From positions 1 to 64,000 of the forward strand of contig MWYV01000036.1 in the NCBI GenBank assembly GCA_002050435.1: a DNA stretch of 64,000 nt, in the 5' to 3' direction. The translations under genes were made by a program, and so were the position numbers. This document shows positions 44,682 through 53,486 of the stretch, piece after piece (positions within the stretch are counted from its first letter, which is position 1; each line of letters begins with the position of its first letter). The notes under the pieces were generated by a model, which saw only the letters and a list, made by a program, of their open reading frames with translations, did no database searches and was not told the origin of the DNA. The DNA is from Chitinophagales bacterium 33-2. Lineage in GTDB: Bacteria > Bacteroidota > Bacteroidia > Chitinophagales > Chitinophagaceae.

Positions 44682-44705
44682 ACCCCACCTTCAGCGTGGG
44701 GTTTT
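44682..44705 (+). terminator. Terminator of the repeat lipoprotein gene
   Basis: Stem accccac / gtggggt with a 7-base loop, then a T run. It lies 23 bases after the stop codon. Confidence 0.85.
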
Positions 44706-44713
44706 ATTTAAAA

Positions 44714-44735
44714 AACCCCTGTAGAAACAGGGGTT
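44714..44735 (-). terminator. Terminator for the minus-strand small-protein gene
   Basis: Stem aacccctgt / acaggggtt with a 4-base loop. On the minus strand it is followed by a T run (the A run at 44708-44715 on the plus strand). It is placed back to back with the previous terminator. Confidence 0.75.
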
Positions 44736-44842
44736 CATTACAAAACGAATATTTGCCTGTTAGCAAAGTTTAAAGATCAGGTTTCAACCTGAAGCGTGCA
44801 ATAGGAAGAATACCTTGTAATCACAAGGTGATCTACTGCAGT

Positions 44843-45052
44843 TCAGGGATTTCCAATAGTATCTTCCTTGCCTAATGGAATAGGAGATTCACTTCCTCTT
44901 GAGTTTTCACCTGTTAATCTTTCCGTTCCTTCCCCGGTCCTGCCGTAATCTGCAACTGCTGCCCCGGGATCTTTTAATGATTGATTTTGTTCCTGCATCC
45001 TTGAAGGTTTTTCCCCTTCACGTTTTTGGTCTTTTGAATTGTTGTTTTCCAT
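44843..45052 (-). CDS. Small hydrophilic protein, 69 residues
   Basis: The protein (MENNNSKDQKREGEKPSRM ... KEDTIGNP) consists of polar residues with Gly, Pro and Glu prominent. It has no hydrophobic core or signal and is probably disordered. It belongs by size and composition to the set of small proteins that begins at 37809. An inverted repeat accttgt / acaaggt lies just downstream at 44812-44829, and a terminator further on. No family recognised. Confidence 0.6.
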   Translation of the reverse strand: MENNNSKDQKREGEKPSRMQEQNQSLKDPGAAVADYGRTGEGTERLTGENSRGSESPIPLGKEDTIGNP

Positions 45053-45173
45053 TTGACAATTTTAAATTGTGTGTATTTCTAACTGGCCAGCCCGAAATTG
45101 TACTTATTTTATCGTTGAAATGCCACCAATTTGGTGCCGCTATTCAATATTTTACTGAAGTAAGCTGGTGGCC

Positions 45174-45190
45174 TGGCTTAATGGGCACAT
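45174..45190 (+). promoter_or_regulatory. Weak copy of the shared upstream motif
   Basis: TGGCTTAATGGGCACAT matches copies A and B at 11 of 17 positions, identical at both ends (TGGC.TAA and ACAT). The GG lies 45 bases before the ATG at 45220. Confidence 0.25.
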
Positions 45191-45219
45191 TTTTTTATAC
45201 GTATTTGTAAAGAATAAGA

Positions 45220-45498
45220 ATGAAGCTTGTAAAAGTGCCTTATAATGGAAAAGGATATACGATCAACTATAAACTTGAAACCATTGACCTGAGTATGACG
45301 CCTGTGCAGTTCCTGAATGTATATTCCATTTTTGTGGATGATCCGGTCATCAGCAAAATCGTTGGAGATCATTTTACCATTCTTCATAACCAGTCCCACA
45401 CATTGCAGGCTTGTTATGAAATCAATAGTCCGGGCAACCTGGAAGAAATGAATCTAAAAAAGCAGATCGCTCAGCAGGTGCTCAATGACCCTGGATAA
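45220..45498 (+). CDS. Hypothetical protein, 92 residues
   Basis: I recognise no family. The sequence looks folded, with hydrophobic strands and helices: KGYTINYKLETIDLSMTPVQF, VYSIFVDDPVISKIVGDHFTIL, and a helix MNLKKQIAQQVL. No signal peptide or membrane helix, so it is presumably cytoplasmic. It is divergent from the 69-residue small protein gene and preceded by a weak copy of the shared motif. Confidence 0.6.
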   Translation: MKLVKVPYNGKGYTINYKLETIDLSMTPVQFLNVYSIFVDDPVISKIVGDHFTILHNQSHTLQACYEINSPGNLEEMNLKKQIAQQVLNDPG

Positions 45499-45642
45499 AG
45501 CTTGTCGCCTACCTCAGATTGTTCTCGTATGTAATGAAAATAAGGAGGCAGTAGGATATATGATTAAGATCATTTATCTACTGCGATACATCATAGTTTT
45601 TTATACCTGGATAAGGGAGATTTGTTTATATAACCACAGGAT

Positions 45643-46188
45643 ATGAAATTGCTTATTAACTCTTCATCAACTTTAGCACAGGTTAAAAAGATTTCTCTGC
45701 AATGTTTCCATTCCTGCGCATTGATTTTTTTAAAAACCACACGCCACGGAAAAGGTTCACTACCAAAAGATCTTTACAGCAATGAAGCAACTATTGCTTC
45801 TATTGCGCCTGCATTGAAAGAAATGACGCTGGAATTTAAAGCTACAGATAGTGTAGGTCATTTTGAGCAGTTGGCACAAAATCAGTTGTGTATTCCGGTG
45901 CAGGTATTCCGCAAAGGAGGACAGATATGGCTGGAAACCATTCTTACAGATCATCTGAGTCTTGAAAAACAAAACAAATGGGAAGTGAAGCATCAAAGCC
46001 CTTCCATTTTAATGTATACAGTCTTTTCCTTTAACTGGAATGAATCAGCAATAACCAAGCAACCAGTAAATGATCACAAAAACAATGATGGTTCCAAAAC
46101 AGCCACCACCTATTTTACTCGCACCGTATCCTGCTATAATTGCTCTGAGCCATCCTGGCATAATCTTAAATTTAAATGGAAAGATTAA
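45643..46188 (+). CDS. Hypothetical protein, 181 residues
   Basis: No domain recognised. The N-terminus has a mild amphipathic helix with Cys residues (MKLLINSSSTLAQVKKISLQCFHSC), the middle is mixed alpha-beta (FEQLAQNQLCIPVQVFRKGGQIWLETIL), and the C-terminus contains a pair of cysteines in VSCYNCSEPSWH that could bind metal. No signal peptide. Its codon usage looks normal for the region. It converges with the histidine kinase gene with only 5 bases between stops. Confidence 0.55.
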   Translation: MKLLINSSSTLAQVKKISLQCFHSCALIFLKTTRHGKGSLPKDLYSNEATIASIAPALKEMTLEFKATDSVGHFEQLAQNQLCIPVQVFRKGGQIWLETILTDHLSLEKQNKWEVKHQSPSILMYTVFSFNWNESAITKQPVNDHKNNDGSKTATTYFTRTVSCYNCSEPSWHNLKFKWKD

Positions 46189-46193
46189 AATAA

Positions 46194-47492
46194 TTATGCC
46201 AGCTTCTCCGGATCCTCTTCAGCAATACCCACAATGCTAAACACTGCGTTTAGGGTACAGCCCCTGCCGGGTTGTGAATCTATTTCAAGGCTTCCTGAAT
46301 ACACCTGCAACCGGCTTCGGATATTTCTGAGCCCAATGCCCTTTACGGTTGCGGCTGTATTAAACCCTTTTCCATTATCGCTCACCTGAATTTTTACATT
46401 CCGATCCTCTGTGTATGCCTCAATACTGATAAAATCCGCTTCAGCATACTTAATAATATTATTTAGTTGTTCCTGTACTACCCTGTAGATCATTAATTTC
46501 TGATCATCACTCAACTGATCTATTTCCAGCTTTGAAAAATCGAGATTAAATTCAAAATGTTTCACCCTCCTGATATTATCCAGCAGGGCTCTGATTGATT
46601 GTTCAAGTGTATAAATATTAAATTCAGGAGGCTTTACAGATGCAGAAAGCTGCCGGATATCATTCAATGCCCTAATGGTCATCTCTCTTATTTTATTTAC
46701 CAGGGCAGGCGCATTATCCGGACGGGTTGCCAGCTGGTCGAGATACAGTTTTACTACGGTGAGCAGTTGCCCGATATTATCATGCAGTTCTTCCGCCCAC
46801 CTGTTTCTTTCATTTTCCTGGGCCTGGATAATGGATTGCCCCAGCAATTGCCTGTGTTGCATTTGTTGCTGGTAAAAAGCAGTTTTCATATTCCTGATCT
46901 CTGTTACATCCTGGAGAACAGAAATAAATCTTTCAGGCATACCATTTTCATCTCTTAAAATGCTGCCTTTATGTGTTACATCATGGTAAGTGCCGTCGGT
47001 AAGCAAACAACGGTAATCTCCCTGCCAGAGAGAAGCACCTGAAGACAAAGCATGCTCAAAATGATCCAGGATATATTCCCTGTCATCAGGGTGGATCTTC
47101 TTCCGCAATTTTATGGAATAATGTTCCAGGATATTTTCACCGACCTGAAAATAGACCTTCATCTGTTCATTGATATACGCTTTATCTGAACGAAGATCGT
47201 GATCAATAATTCCTTCCCTCGATGCATCACCCAATGCCTGATAACGCGTGAGTAATTTCTGCGTTTTTATCAAGCCCCTACTGATATGCCCGTAATACCT
47301 GTTAATGATGAGAAAAAGAAAAATACTGGAAACGGAAATAAAGAAAATGCCTTTCAGGCTTTGCGCCTTCTGAAATTGTTTTGGATCGGAAGCAAAGATC
47401 ATTTCAGCAACTGTATCGCTGCCAAGAATCCATAAAAAACTTATTAAAAGGTAAAAAAGGGAGATCTTATATGCAGGTGCAATTTTATTCAA
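46194..47492 (-). CDS. PAS-domain sensor histidine kinase, HisKA_3 (NarL-partner) type
   Basis: A 432-residue membrane kinase. Two N-terminal helices (about residues 9-28 and 46-65) flank a short loop; a PAS domain follows at roughly 90-200, with WQGDYRCLLTDGTYHDVTHKG. The phosphoacceptor His is in RWAEELHDNIGQLLTV at about residue 236 and a HATPase domain shows VVQEQLNNIIKYAEA and VSDNGKGFN. This dimerisation motif is used by kinases that partner LuxR/NarL-type regulators. No response regulator gene is adjacent, so it is an orphan here. Confidence 0.9.
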   Translation of the reverse strand: MNKIAPAYKISLFYLLISFLWILGSDTVAEMIFASDPKQFQKAQSLKGIFFISVSSIFLFLIINRYYGHISRGLIKTQKLLTRYQALGDASREGIIDHDLRSDKAYINEQMKVYFQVGENILEHYSIKLRKKIHPDDREYILDHFEHALSSGASLWQGDYRCLLTDGTYHDVTHKGSILRDENGMPERFISVLQDVTEIRNMKTAFYQQQMQHRQLLGQSIIQAQENERNRWAEELHDNIGQLLTVVKLYLDQLATRPDNAPALVNKIREMTIRALNDIRQLSASVKPPEFNIYTLEQSIRALLDNIRRVKHFEFNLDFSKLEIDQLSDDQKLMIYRVVQEQLNNIIKYAEADFISIEAYTEDRNVKIQVSDNGKGFNTAATVKGIGLRNIRSRLQVYSGSLEIDSQPGRGCTLNAVFSIVGIAEEDPEKLA

Positions 47493-47591
47493 TCCGGCAA
47501 TTTAATTGTGAAACACAACAAGTGTTTGAACAAATCCGGATATAAATTAGGCAAATCCATTTAAAAAGAGAAATGTCAAGAAGAATTAAAA

Positions 47592-47611
47592 AACCCCGGT
47601 GTTCCGGGGTT
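47592..47611 (-). terminator. Terminator of clpB
   Basis: Stem aaccccgg / ccggggtt with a 4-base loop; on the minus strand a T run follows. It starts about 5 bases after the clpB stop. Confidence 0.88.
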
Positions 47612-47615
47612 GCTG

Positions 47616-50261
47616 TCAATTTTGATGTGATGCGTCGTGCACAATGGCTTCCTGCGGCTTAGAAGGTGCATTCCTGAAAATAACTACATTGTCAAATACA
47701 TCAACAAGAACAGGTTGGGTTTTATCAACTTCTCCGCCAAGAATTTTTTTACTTAACGTATTCACCAGCTGTTTCTGAATGAGTCTTTTCAGTGGCCTGG
47801 CGCCAAACTGAGGATCAAAACCATTTTCTGCAAGGTAATCCAGGAGGTAATCGGAAAACCGAAGATCAATTCCACTTTGCATCACCAGATGTTTCAGCGC
47901 TTCAAGCTGAATTTTAATAATCCCACGAATCTCATTTTTCATCAGTGGCTGGAACAAAATGATCTCATCGATCCTGTTCAAAAACTCAGGCCTTATGGTT
48001 TCCCTGAGCCTGATCATCACTTCATCTCTTGTGCGTTGCACAACTTCATCCTTATTTACATCAGTTACATCAGAAAAGTTTTCCTGGATAATATCACTTC
48101 CCATATTGGATGTCATGATGATAATGGTATTTTTAAAATTGACAATTCTTCCTTTATTATCTGTCAGCCTTCCATCATCCAGCACCTGTAAAAGAATGTT
48201 CCATACATCAGGATGTGCCTTTTCAATTTCATCAAGCAACACCACCTGGTAAGGTTTCCTTCTAACAGCTTCAGTGAGCTGCCCGCCTTCATCATAGCCA
48301 ACATATCCCGGAGGCGCACCTACCAACCGCGACACTGCATGTTTTTCCTGGTACTCGCTCATGTCAATGCGCGTCATCATGTGTTCATCATCGAACAAAT
48401 ATTCAGCAAGTGCTTTTGCAAGCTCTGTTTTTCCAACGCCTGTGGTACCTAAAAAAATAAAAGAACCTATTGGCCTTTTAGGATCCTGCAATCCTGCACG
48501 GCTTCTTCTTACCGCATCAGCTACCGCGGTAATGGCCTCCTGCTGCCCTACCACACGCTGGTGTAATTCTTCTTCCAGGTGCAATAATTTCTCCCGTTCA
48601 CCCTGGAGCATTTTGGAAACAGGTATCCCGGTTGATTTGGCCACACTTTCTGCAATATCCTCCGCATCTACTTCTTCTTTCATCAATCGCCGACTATGGG
48701 CGCTGATCTCATTCAACTGATCCTGCAGCTTGCTGATGGCAGCTTCCTGTTCCTTGATCCGTCCATAGCGGATCTCCGCAACCTGTCCATAATCTCCTTC
48801 CCTTTCTGCCTGTTCTGCTTTTTGTTTCAGTGCTTCAATACCCGCTTTTGATTCCTGGATCTTTTCTACAATTTCTTTTTCTTCCTGCCACTTGGCCTTT
48901 AAAGTATCCCTTTCCACTGCAAGGTTGGCCAGATGGGTATTCAGATCTTTTAATTTATCCTCATCACTTTCTCTTTTTATGGCTTCACGTTCAATTTCCA
49001 ATTGCCTGATCTGCCTTTCCAGTTTGTCAAGTTCTTCAGGCATACTGTTCATTTCCAGACGTAGTTTGGCGGCACTTTCATCAATCAGGTCGATGGCTTT
49101 GTCTGGCAAAAAACGATCAGATATATATCGAACAGAAAGTTCCACTGCAGCAATGATTGCTTCATCTTTTATTCTTACATGATGATGGGTTTCATACCTG
49201 TCCTTCAATCCACGAAGGATGGAAATGGCATCCTCGATGTCGGGTTCATCTATTAAAACTTTCTGAAACCGGCGTTCCAGTGCTTTGTCTTTTTCAAAAA
49301 ATTTCTGGTATTCATTTAAAGTAGTGGCACCAACAGCACGTAGCTCTCCACGGGCAAGTGCAGGTTTCAATATGTTGGCTGCATCCATTGCACCTTCACC
49401 GCCACCTGCACCAACAAGTGTATGTATTTCATCGATAAAAAGAATAATCTCGCCATCACTACCCGCGACTTCCTTTACTACGCCTTTCAGTCTTTCCTCA
49501 AACTCGCCCTTGTATTTTGCACCTGCGATCAGTTGGCCCAGATCCAGTGCATAAATGATCTTTGATTTCAGGTTCTCCGGCACATCACCATTCACAATAC
49601 GCATGGCCAGTCCTTCCGCAATAGCCGTTTTACCAACACCCGGTTCTCCAACCAGGATGGGATTGTTCTTGCTTCTCCTCGAAAGAATGTGCAAAGTGCG
49701 CCTGATCTCTTCATCCCGGCCAATTACAGGATCAAGTTTACCCTGCCGGCCAAGTTCGTTCAGGTTCTTTGCATATTTATTTAAAACATTGAATTGGGTT
49801 TCCTGTGTTTGAGAAGTGACTGCGCTTCCTTTTCTCAGGTCGTTGATGGAAGCAACAAGGCCTTTTTCAGTAAGCCCAAAATCTTTTAGCAGTTTTGCTG
49901 TGCTGTCATTCCCCTGCAACAGCGCAAGCAGCAGGTGTTCGGATGTAACAAATTCATCTTTGAAATTTTTCAGCACAGCACCAGCACGCAGCATTACATT
50001 ATTGGCTTCCCGGGAAATATTCTGAGCCGGCTCGCTGCTGACTTTCGGAAGCTTTTCCATTTGCTGATCCAGCCGGGCTTCCAGTTGTCCCGTGTTCACC
50101 TCATTCTTTTTTAAAAGATATTCAATAGGAGAATCCTGTTGGTCGAGCAATGCTTTTAATAAATGGTCTGTTTCAATGCTGGCATGACCATGATTAAAAG
50201 CAATCTGCTGCGACTGTTGAATGATCTCCGCGGCTTTTATGGTAAAATTGGAAAGGTTCAT
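47616..50261 (-). CDS. clpB: ATP-dependent disaggregase ClpB
   Basis: An 881-residue Hsp100 protein with two N-terminal Clp repeats, two AAA+ modules and the middle coiled coil. Walker A motifs are [15 protein letters not shown] and [16 protein letters not shown]; Walker B motifs include [13 protein letters not shown] and [13 protein letters not shown]. The long Glu/Arg-rich helical stretch between the AAA modules (from about residue 400 to 540) is the ClpB-specific M domain, which separates it from ClpA or ClpC. It works with DnaK to rescue aggregated proteins. It is a single-gene unit with its own terminator. Confidence 0.97.
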   Translation of the reverse strand: MNLSNFTIKAAEIIQQSQQIAFNHGHASIETDHLLKALLDQQDSPIEYLLKKNEVNTGQLEARLDQQMEKLPKVSSEPAQNISREANNVMLRAGAVLKNFKDEFVTSEHLLLALLQGNDSTAKLLKDFGLTEKGLVASINDLRKGSAVTSQTQETQFNVLNKYAKNLNELGRQGKLDPVIGRDEEIRRTLHILSRRSKNNPILVGEPGVGKTAIAEGLAMRIVNGDVPENLKSKIIYALDLGQLIAGAKYKGEFEERLKGVVKEVAGSDGEIILFIDEIHTLVGAGGGEGAMDAANILKPALARGELRAVGATTLNEYQKFFEKDKALERRFQKVLIDEPDIEDAISILRGLKDRYETHHHVRIKDEAIIAAVELSVRYISDRFLPDKAIDLIDESAAKLRLEMNSMPEELDKLERQIRQLEIEREAIKRESDEDKLKDLNTHLANLAVERDTLKAKWQEEKEIVEKIQESKAGIEALKQKAEQAEREGDYGQVAEIRYGRIKEQEAAISKLQDQLNEISAHSRRLMKEEVDAEDIAESVAKSTGIPVSKMLQGEREKLLHLEEELHQRVVGQQEAITAVADAVRRSRAGLQDPKRPIGSFIFLGTTGVGKTELAKALAEYLFDDEHMMTRIDMSEYQEKHAVSRLVGAPPGYVGYDEGGQLTEAVRRKPYQVVLLDEIEKAHPDVWNILLQVLDDGRLTDNKGRIVNFKNTIIIMTSNMGSDIIQENFSDVTDVNKDEVVQRTRDEVMIRLRETIRPEFLNRIDEIILFQPLMKNEIRGIIKIQLEALKHLVMQSGIDLRFSDYLLDYLAENGFDPQFGARPLKRLIQKQLVNTLSKKILGGEVDKTQPVLVDVFDNVVIFRNAPSKPQEAIVHDASHQN

Positions 50262-50368
50262 AAATCTTATACTTTGATGAGTTAAAATTCGTTTCTATAT
50301 TGTTCTGGGCTGTACTTTCAGGTTAAAGAAACCTACAAACAATAATCCAACCGAAATTATCAGATATT

Positions 50369-51442
50369 ATGTCATATAAATTTAGAAATACCTGTCTCAA
50401 ATTCAGTTCCCTATTGATTTTCATGCTAATTATGCAGTGCGCCAGCGCGCAGGGCCGGAATAAAAAAAATGATAAAGAGTTTGGCCTTGAAGCTTATCCT
50501 GAACTGAATGCACTGATCACAAAACATCAGAAGACCCTGGGAAACAATGTAGTGACCCTGGTTTGGAAAGATACCGTGGTATTTAAAAAAGAAACCGGAG
50601 CATTCAGTTCAAAAAACGATGCACCCATTGCCCTGTCCAGTCAGTGGCTTACCACTGCGTTGATACTTGTGCTGGTAGATGAAGGAAAGCTTTCACTTGA
50701 TGATAAGGTCAGCGATTATCTACCCATTTTCAGTACTTATGGCAAGAACTACATCACCATAAGACATTGCCTTTCGCATTTTACCGGCATTGAAGCAGGC
50801 ACGAAACTGGTGGAAAGTAAATTTGAAAGCCTGGAAACAGAAGCTGCAGCATTTGCAAAAAAAGAAATACAAACCAACCCCGGAACAGAGTTCCGTTACT
50901 CAAGTGCCGGAATGATGCTCGCAGGAAGAGTTGCTGAAGTGGTTATGAAAAGAAAATTTGACCAACTCATCAAACAGAAACTTTTCAATCCATTGGGTAT
51001 GACAAAAACAAGTTTCAGCACGATGGATGGCTCAGGGGTCAACCCCGCAACCGGCGCAAAATCAACTCCTAACGACATGCTGCGTTTTCTTCAGATGCTG
51101 TTGAATAATGGAAAGCTGAATGGCAGGCAGGTATTAAGTGAAGCTTCAGTGAAAGAGATGCGCAGGATCCAGGCGCAGGCAGTTGATGTGAAATTTGCAC
51201 CAAAAGCTGCTACAGGTTTGTCGTATGCCATGGGAAGCTGGGCACTGCAGTCAAAAGATGGAGAAGCGACCGTTTTAACTTCACCCGGAATCTATGGTGT
51301 ATGGCCGGTGGTTGACTGGTGCAGGGGTTATGCCATGATCATTATGTCGAAAGAATTTTTGCCCGAGCAAAAAGCGGAAACTTTTAATCTAATGAAAGGA
51401 GCAGTGGAAGATGTAAATAAAAACGGAAATTGTAATGAATAA
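50369..51442 (+). CDS. Serine hydrolase (class C beta-lactamase-like) fold, catalytic motifs altered
   Basis: A 357-residue secreted protein with a signal peptide (LLIFMLIMQCASAQ). The fold is recognisable from ALILVLVDEGKLSLDDKVSDYLP, YITIRHCLSHFTGI and LFNPLGMTKTSFS. The nucleophile motif SxxK reads LSSQ (residues 89-92), the YxN motif reads YSS (177-179) and the HxG/KTG motif reads SPG (305-307). Serine hydrolysis is therefore unlikely and it may be a binding protein or pseudoenzyme. A strong terminator follows. Confidence 0.85.
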   Translation: MSYKFRNTCLKFSSLLIFMLIMQCASAQGRNKKNDKEFGLEAYPELNALITKHQKTLGNNVVTLVWKDTVVFKKETGAFSSKNDAPIALSSQWLTTALILVLVDEGKLSLDDKVSDYLPIFSTYGKNYITIRHCLSHFTGIEAGTKLVESKFESLETEAAAFAKKEIQTNPGTEFRYSSAGMMLAGRVAEVVMKRKFDQLIKQKLFNPLGMTKTSFSTMDGSGVNPATGAKSTPNDMLRFLQMLLNNGKLNGRQVLSEASVKEMRRIQAQAVDVKFAPKAATGLSYAMGSWALQSKDGEATVLTSPGIYGVWPVVDWCRGYAMIIMSKEFLPEQKAETFNLMKGAVEDVNKNGNCNE

Positions 51443-51453
51443 AATGCTTAAAA

Positions 51454-51490
51454 AAAGAGGCTGTCTCAAAGTCTGGGACAGCCTCTTTTC
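51454..51490 (+). terminator. Strong terminator after the serine-hydrolase-fold gene
   Basis: A 13-bp perfect stem aaaagaggctgtc / gacagcctctttt around an 11-base loop. The AAAAGAGGCTGTC sequence type is a familiar terminator style in Bacteroidota and works in both directions. Confidence 0.88.
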
Positions 51491-51569
51491 ATTCTGGTAG
51501 GTGATGAAATCCATTTTCATTTATGCAATGCTCAGTGCCTTCATTTTAGTTTTGATACATCCTCCTTTT

Positions 51570-53486
51570 TTATTTCTGTGATTTCACAAAAACGATCCTG
51601 AGGCGATCGGATTTATAAATGTCGTTATAATATTTTGCGATGGCTTCTCCGCTTGCTGGAGGAAACCTTCCCGAAAACTGTTCGCGGATCCTGTGGTAGA
51701 TAATTTTATTCCCTTCTACTTTTAATGTGGCGGAATAATTTCCAAAGGGCGTTTTAATAGCTATGTTTTCAAAAGGCGTTTCCAGTTCATAACCGGCAGG
51801 AATTTCAATGACCTGCTTATCCTCATCCCTGTATTCGCTTTCAAAAACATAATCCAGTTTCCTGGTTGTATCGAAGGTCAGACGCAATCCGCCTCGGTTC
51901 AATATATTCGGAACGATGAACATTCTTTTTCCACTCACAGTTGCATAAGCAGGAACCGTTATATTTAAATCTTCTTCGATCTGGGGCAACATCCCTTTTT
52001 TAAGATCATATTTAAAACTGTTGATCTCGTAAGTTGGAAGTTCAAGATGCTGCTGTAAGATTTTCTGAACTTTATCTTTTGAATTATTGTTGATCAGGGA
52101 ACTTACTTCATCCTGCTGTGTGCCTTTATAAATGGTGGATACATCCATCACCAGGTTGCCCTCTGCATCGATCTTTGCATCAATCGCTCTTGTCTGCAGG
52201 TTCTCCTTTAAACCATAACGCGGTGTGTTTACCAGTTTTCCACCCTGGTCTGTGATCAGTAACGCCTTACGGTTTCCAGTATACGAACCCATATAGCCGG
52301 CAGATTCTGTCTGGCTGGTACATTCCAGCCACATGGTATCTTTTGCAAGGGGTACAGACAACACCATATGATTGAACTGGTGCGAGGGGAATTCTTCAAC
52401 AAAAAAACGTGCATAGCTTTCTCTTCCACCATTAATCAGGGCGTAGTGCGATTTAATACCAGCCGCTTTCAGGATGCTGTACATATAATTTGACAATGCC
52501 TTACAATCGCCATACCCTTTGGAAGCTACGTAAGAAGCTTCAAAAGGCTGCAGACTGCCGATACCAAATGAGATGAGAATGTATCTTGTATTTTGTTGCA
52601 GGAACTCAAACAGGATTTTTACTTTTTCCTTTTCATCGCTAATTCCTGCTGTCAATTGCTGTATTTTATCAAGGATGTTTTGGGGCAACCTGTCCTTTCC
52701 ATCATGAAGCTTTACCTGGAATTTTCCAAATTCTTCCCAACTGCTGGCATTACCCGTATAACCCTGCATTTTAAAATCTGAAGGAGCAAAAAATACATTG
52801 GTGGTCATTTCCCTCCACTGCGGAGAAGCAAAAACACTTTGTATTACAGCCTGATCCCTGATCTCCCAGAAATAGGATTTGTATTTGCCCTGTATTGTTT
52901 CCGCCGGCGGCTGGGGATAATTAAAAGCTTTGTAACGAACTTTATAATCAAGTGGTGCAACAAACCTGAATGAACTGTGTTCAACAGCATAATGTTCTGC
53001 CGCTTGAGGAAACCATCTTGGAAAATTATACGTGTTCAGGTATTTTTCTTCCACTTCGTATTCAACCGTATAGGGGTAAGTACGGTGGTTGAAATTATGA
53101 AACTTCACCCTGCTGTCGTCCATCAGGCTGATCTCACTGACATTACTCTGGTCACCGATCTCCTTTGATTTTAATTTCCTGATCAGTTGTCCTTCTGCAT
53201 TGTATAAGGAACCTTCAAAACCGGTTACTTTGATCAGATTACTATAGTGCACTACCATACCTGAAAAGCGGTCTCCTTTTTCATTTAAAATGGTGAGCGC
53301 CACCCTGGTTTTCACGATGGCTTCGTCAAGCGAAACTAAATGGTATTCTTCCACCTGGGTGCGACAAACCACATTGGCTCCTTTCAGCAATTGCTTTGGA
53401 ATCTGGCTTACCGGGTATTTAATATCCGCTGCATTGATGTGCTGAAAAGAACATACAATGATTAAGAGTGCTAGGATGCGCATCAT
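51570..53486 (-). CDS. DUF3857 transglutaminase-like protein, catalytic Cys present
   Basis: A 638-residue exported protein with a signal peptide (MMRILALLIIVCSFQHINA). The DUF3857 beta-rich domain covers roughly 40-250; a transglutaminase-like core follows at about 260-420, with the catalytic Cys in YGDCKALSNYM (near residue 325) and the His in SHQFNHMVLSV. A beta-rich C-terminal domain completes it. The function of these proteins is unknown. The start overlaps by one base the stop of a paralogue without the Cys. Confidence 0.82.
   Translation of the reverse strand: MMRILALLIIVCSFQHINAADIKYPVSQIPKQLLKGANVVCRTQVEEYHLVSLDEAIVKTRVALTILNEKGDRFSGMVVHYSNLIKVTGFEGSLYNAEGQLIRKLKSKEIGDQSNVSEISLMDDSRVKFHNFNHRTYPYTVEYEVEEKYLNTYNFPRWFPQAAEHYAVEHSSFRFVAPLDYKVRYKAFNYPQPPAETIQGKYKSYFWEIRDQAVIQSVFASPQWREMTTNVFFAPSDFKMQGYTGNASSWEEFGKFQVKLHDGKDRLPQNILDKIQQLTAGISDEKEKVKILFEFLQQNTRYILISFGIGSLQPFEASYVASKGYGDCKALSNYMYSILKAAGIKSHYALINGGRESYARFFVEEFPSHQFNHMVLSVPLAKDTMWLECTSQTESAGYMGSYTGNRKALLITDQGGKLVNTPRYGLKENLQTRAIDAKIDAEGNLVMDVSTIYKGTQQDEVSSLINNNSKDKVQKILQQHLELPTYEINSFKYDLKKGMLPQIEEDLNITVPAYATVSGKRMFIVPNILNRGGLRLTFDTTRKLDYVFESEYRDEDKQVIEIPAGYELETPFENIAIKTPFGNYSATLKVEGNKIIYHRIREQFSGRFPPASGEAIAKYYNDIYKSDRLRIVFVKSQK

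Noticed and set aside
44812-44829. Hairpin accttgt / acaaggt as a terminator or attenuator
   Set aside because: It has no T run on either strand close to it, while a better terminator lies at 44714-44735.
45124-45136. 13-nt palindrome CACCAATTTGGTG between divergent genes
   Set aside because: A single short palindrome in an AT-rich gap, without a second copy in the window; too weak to call an operator.
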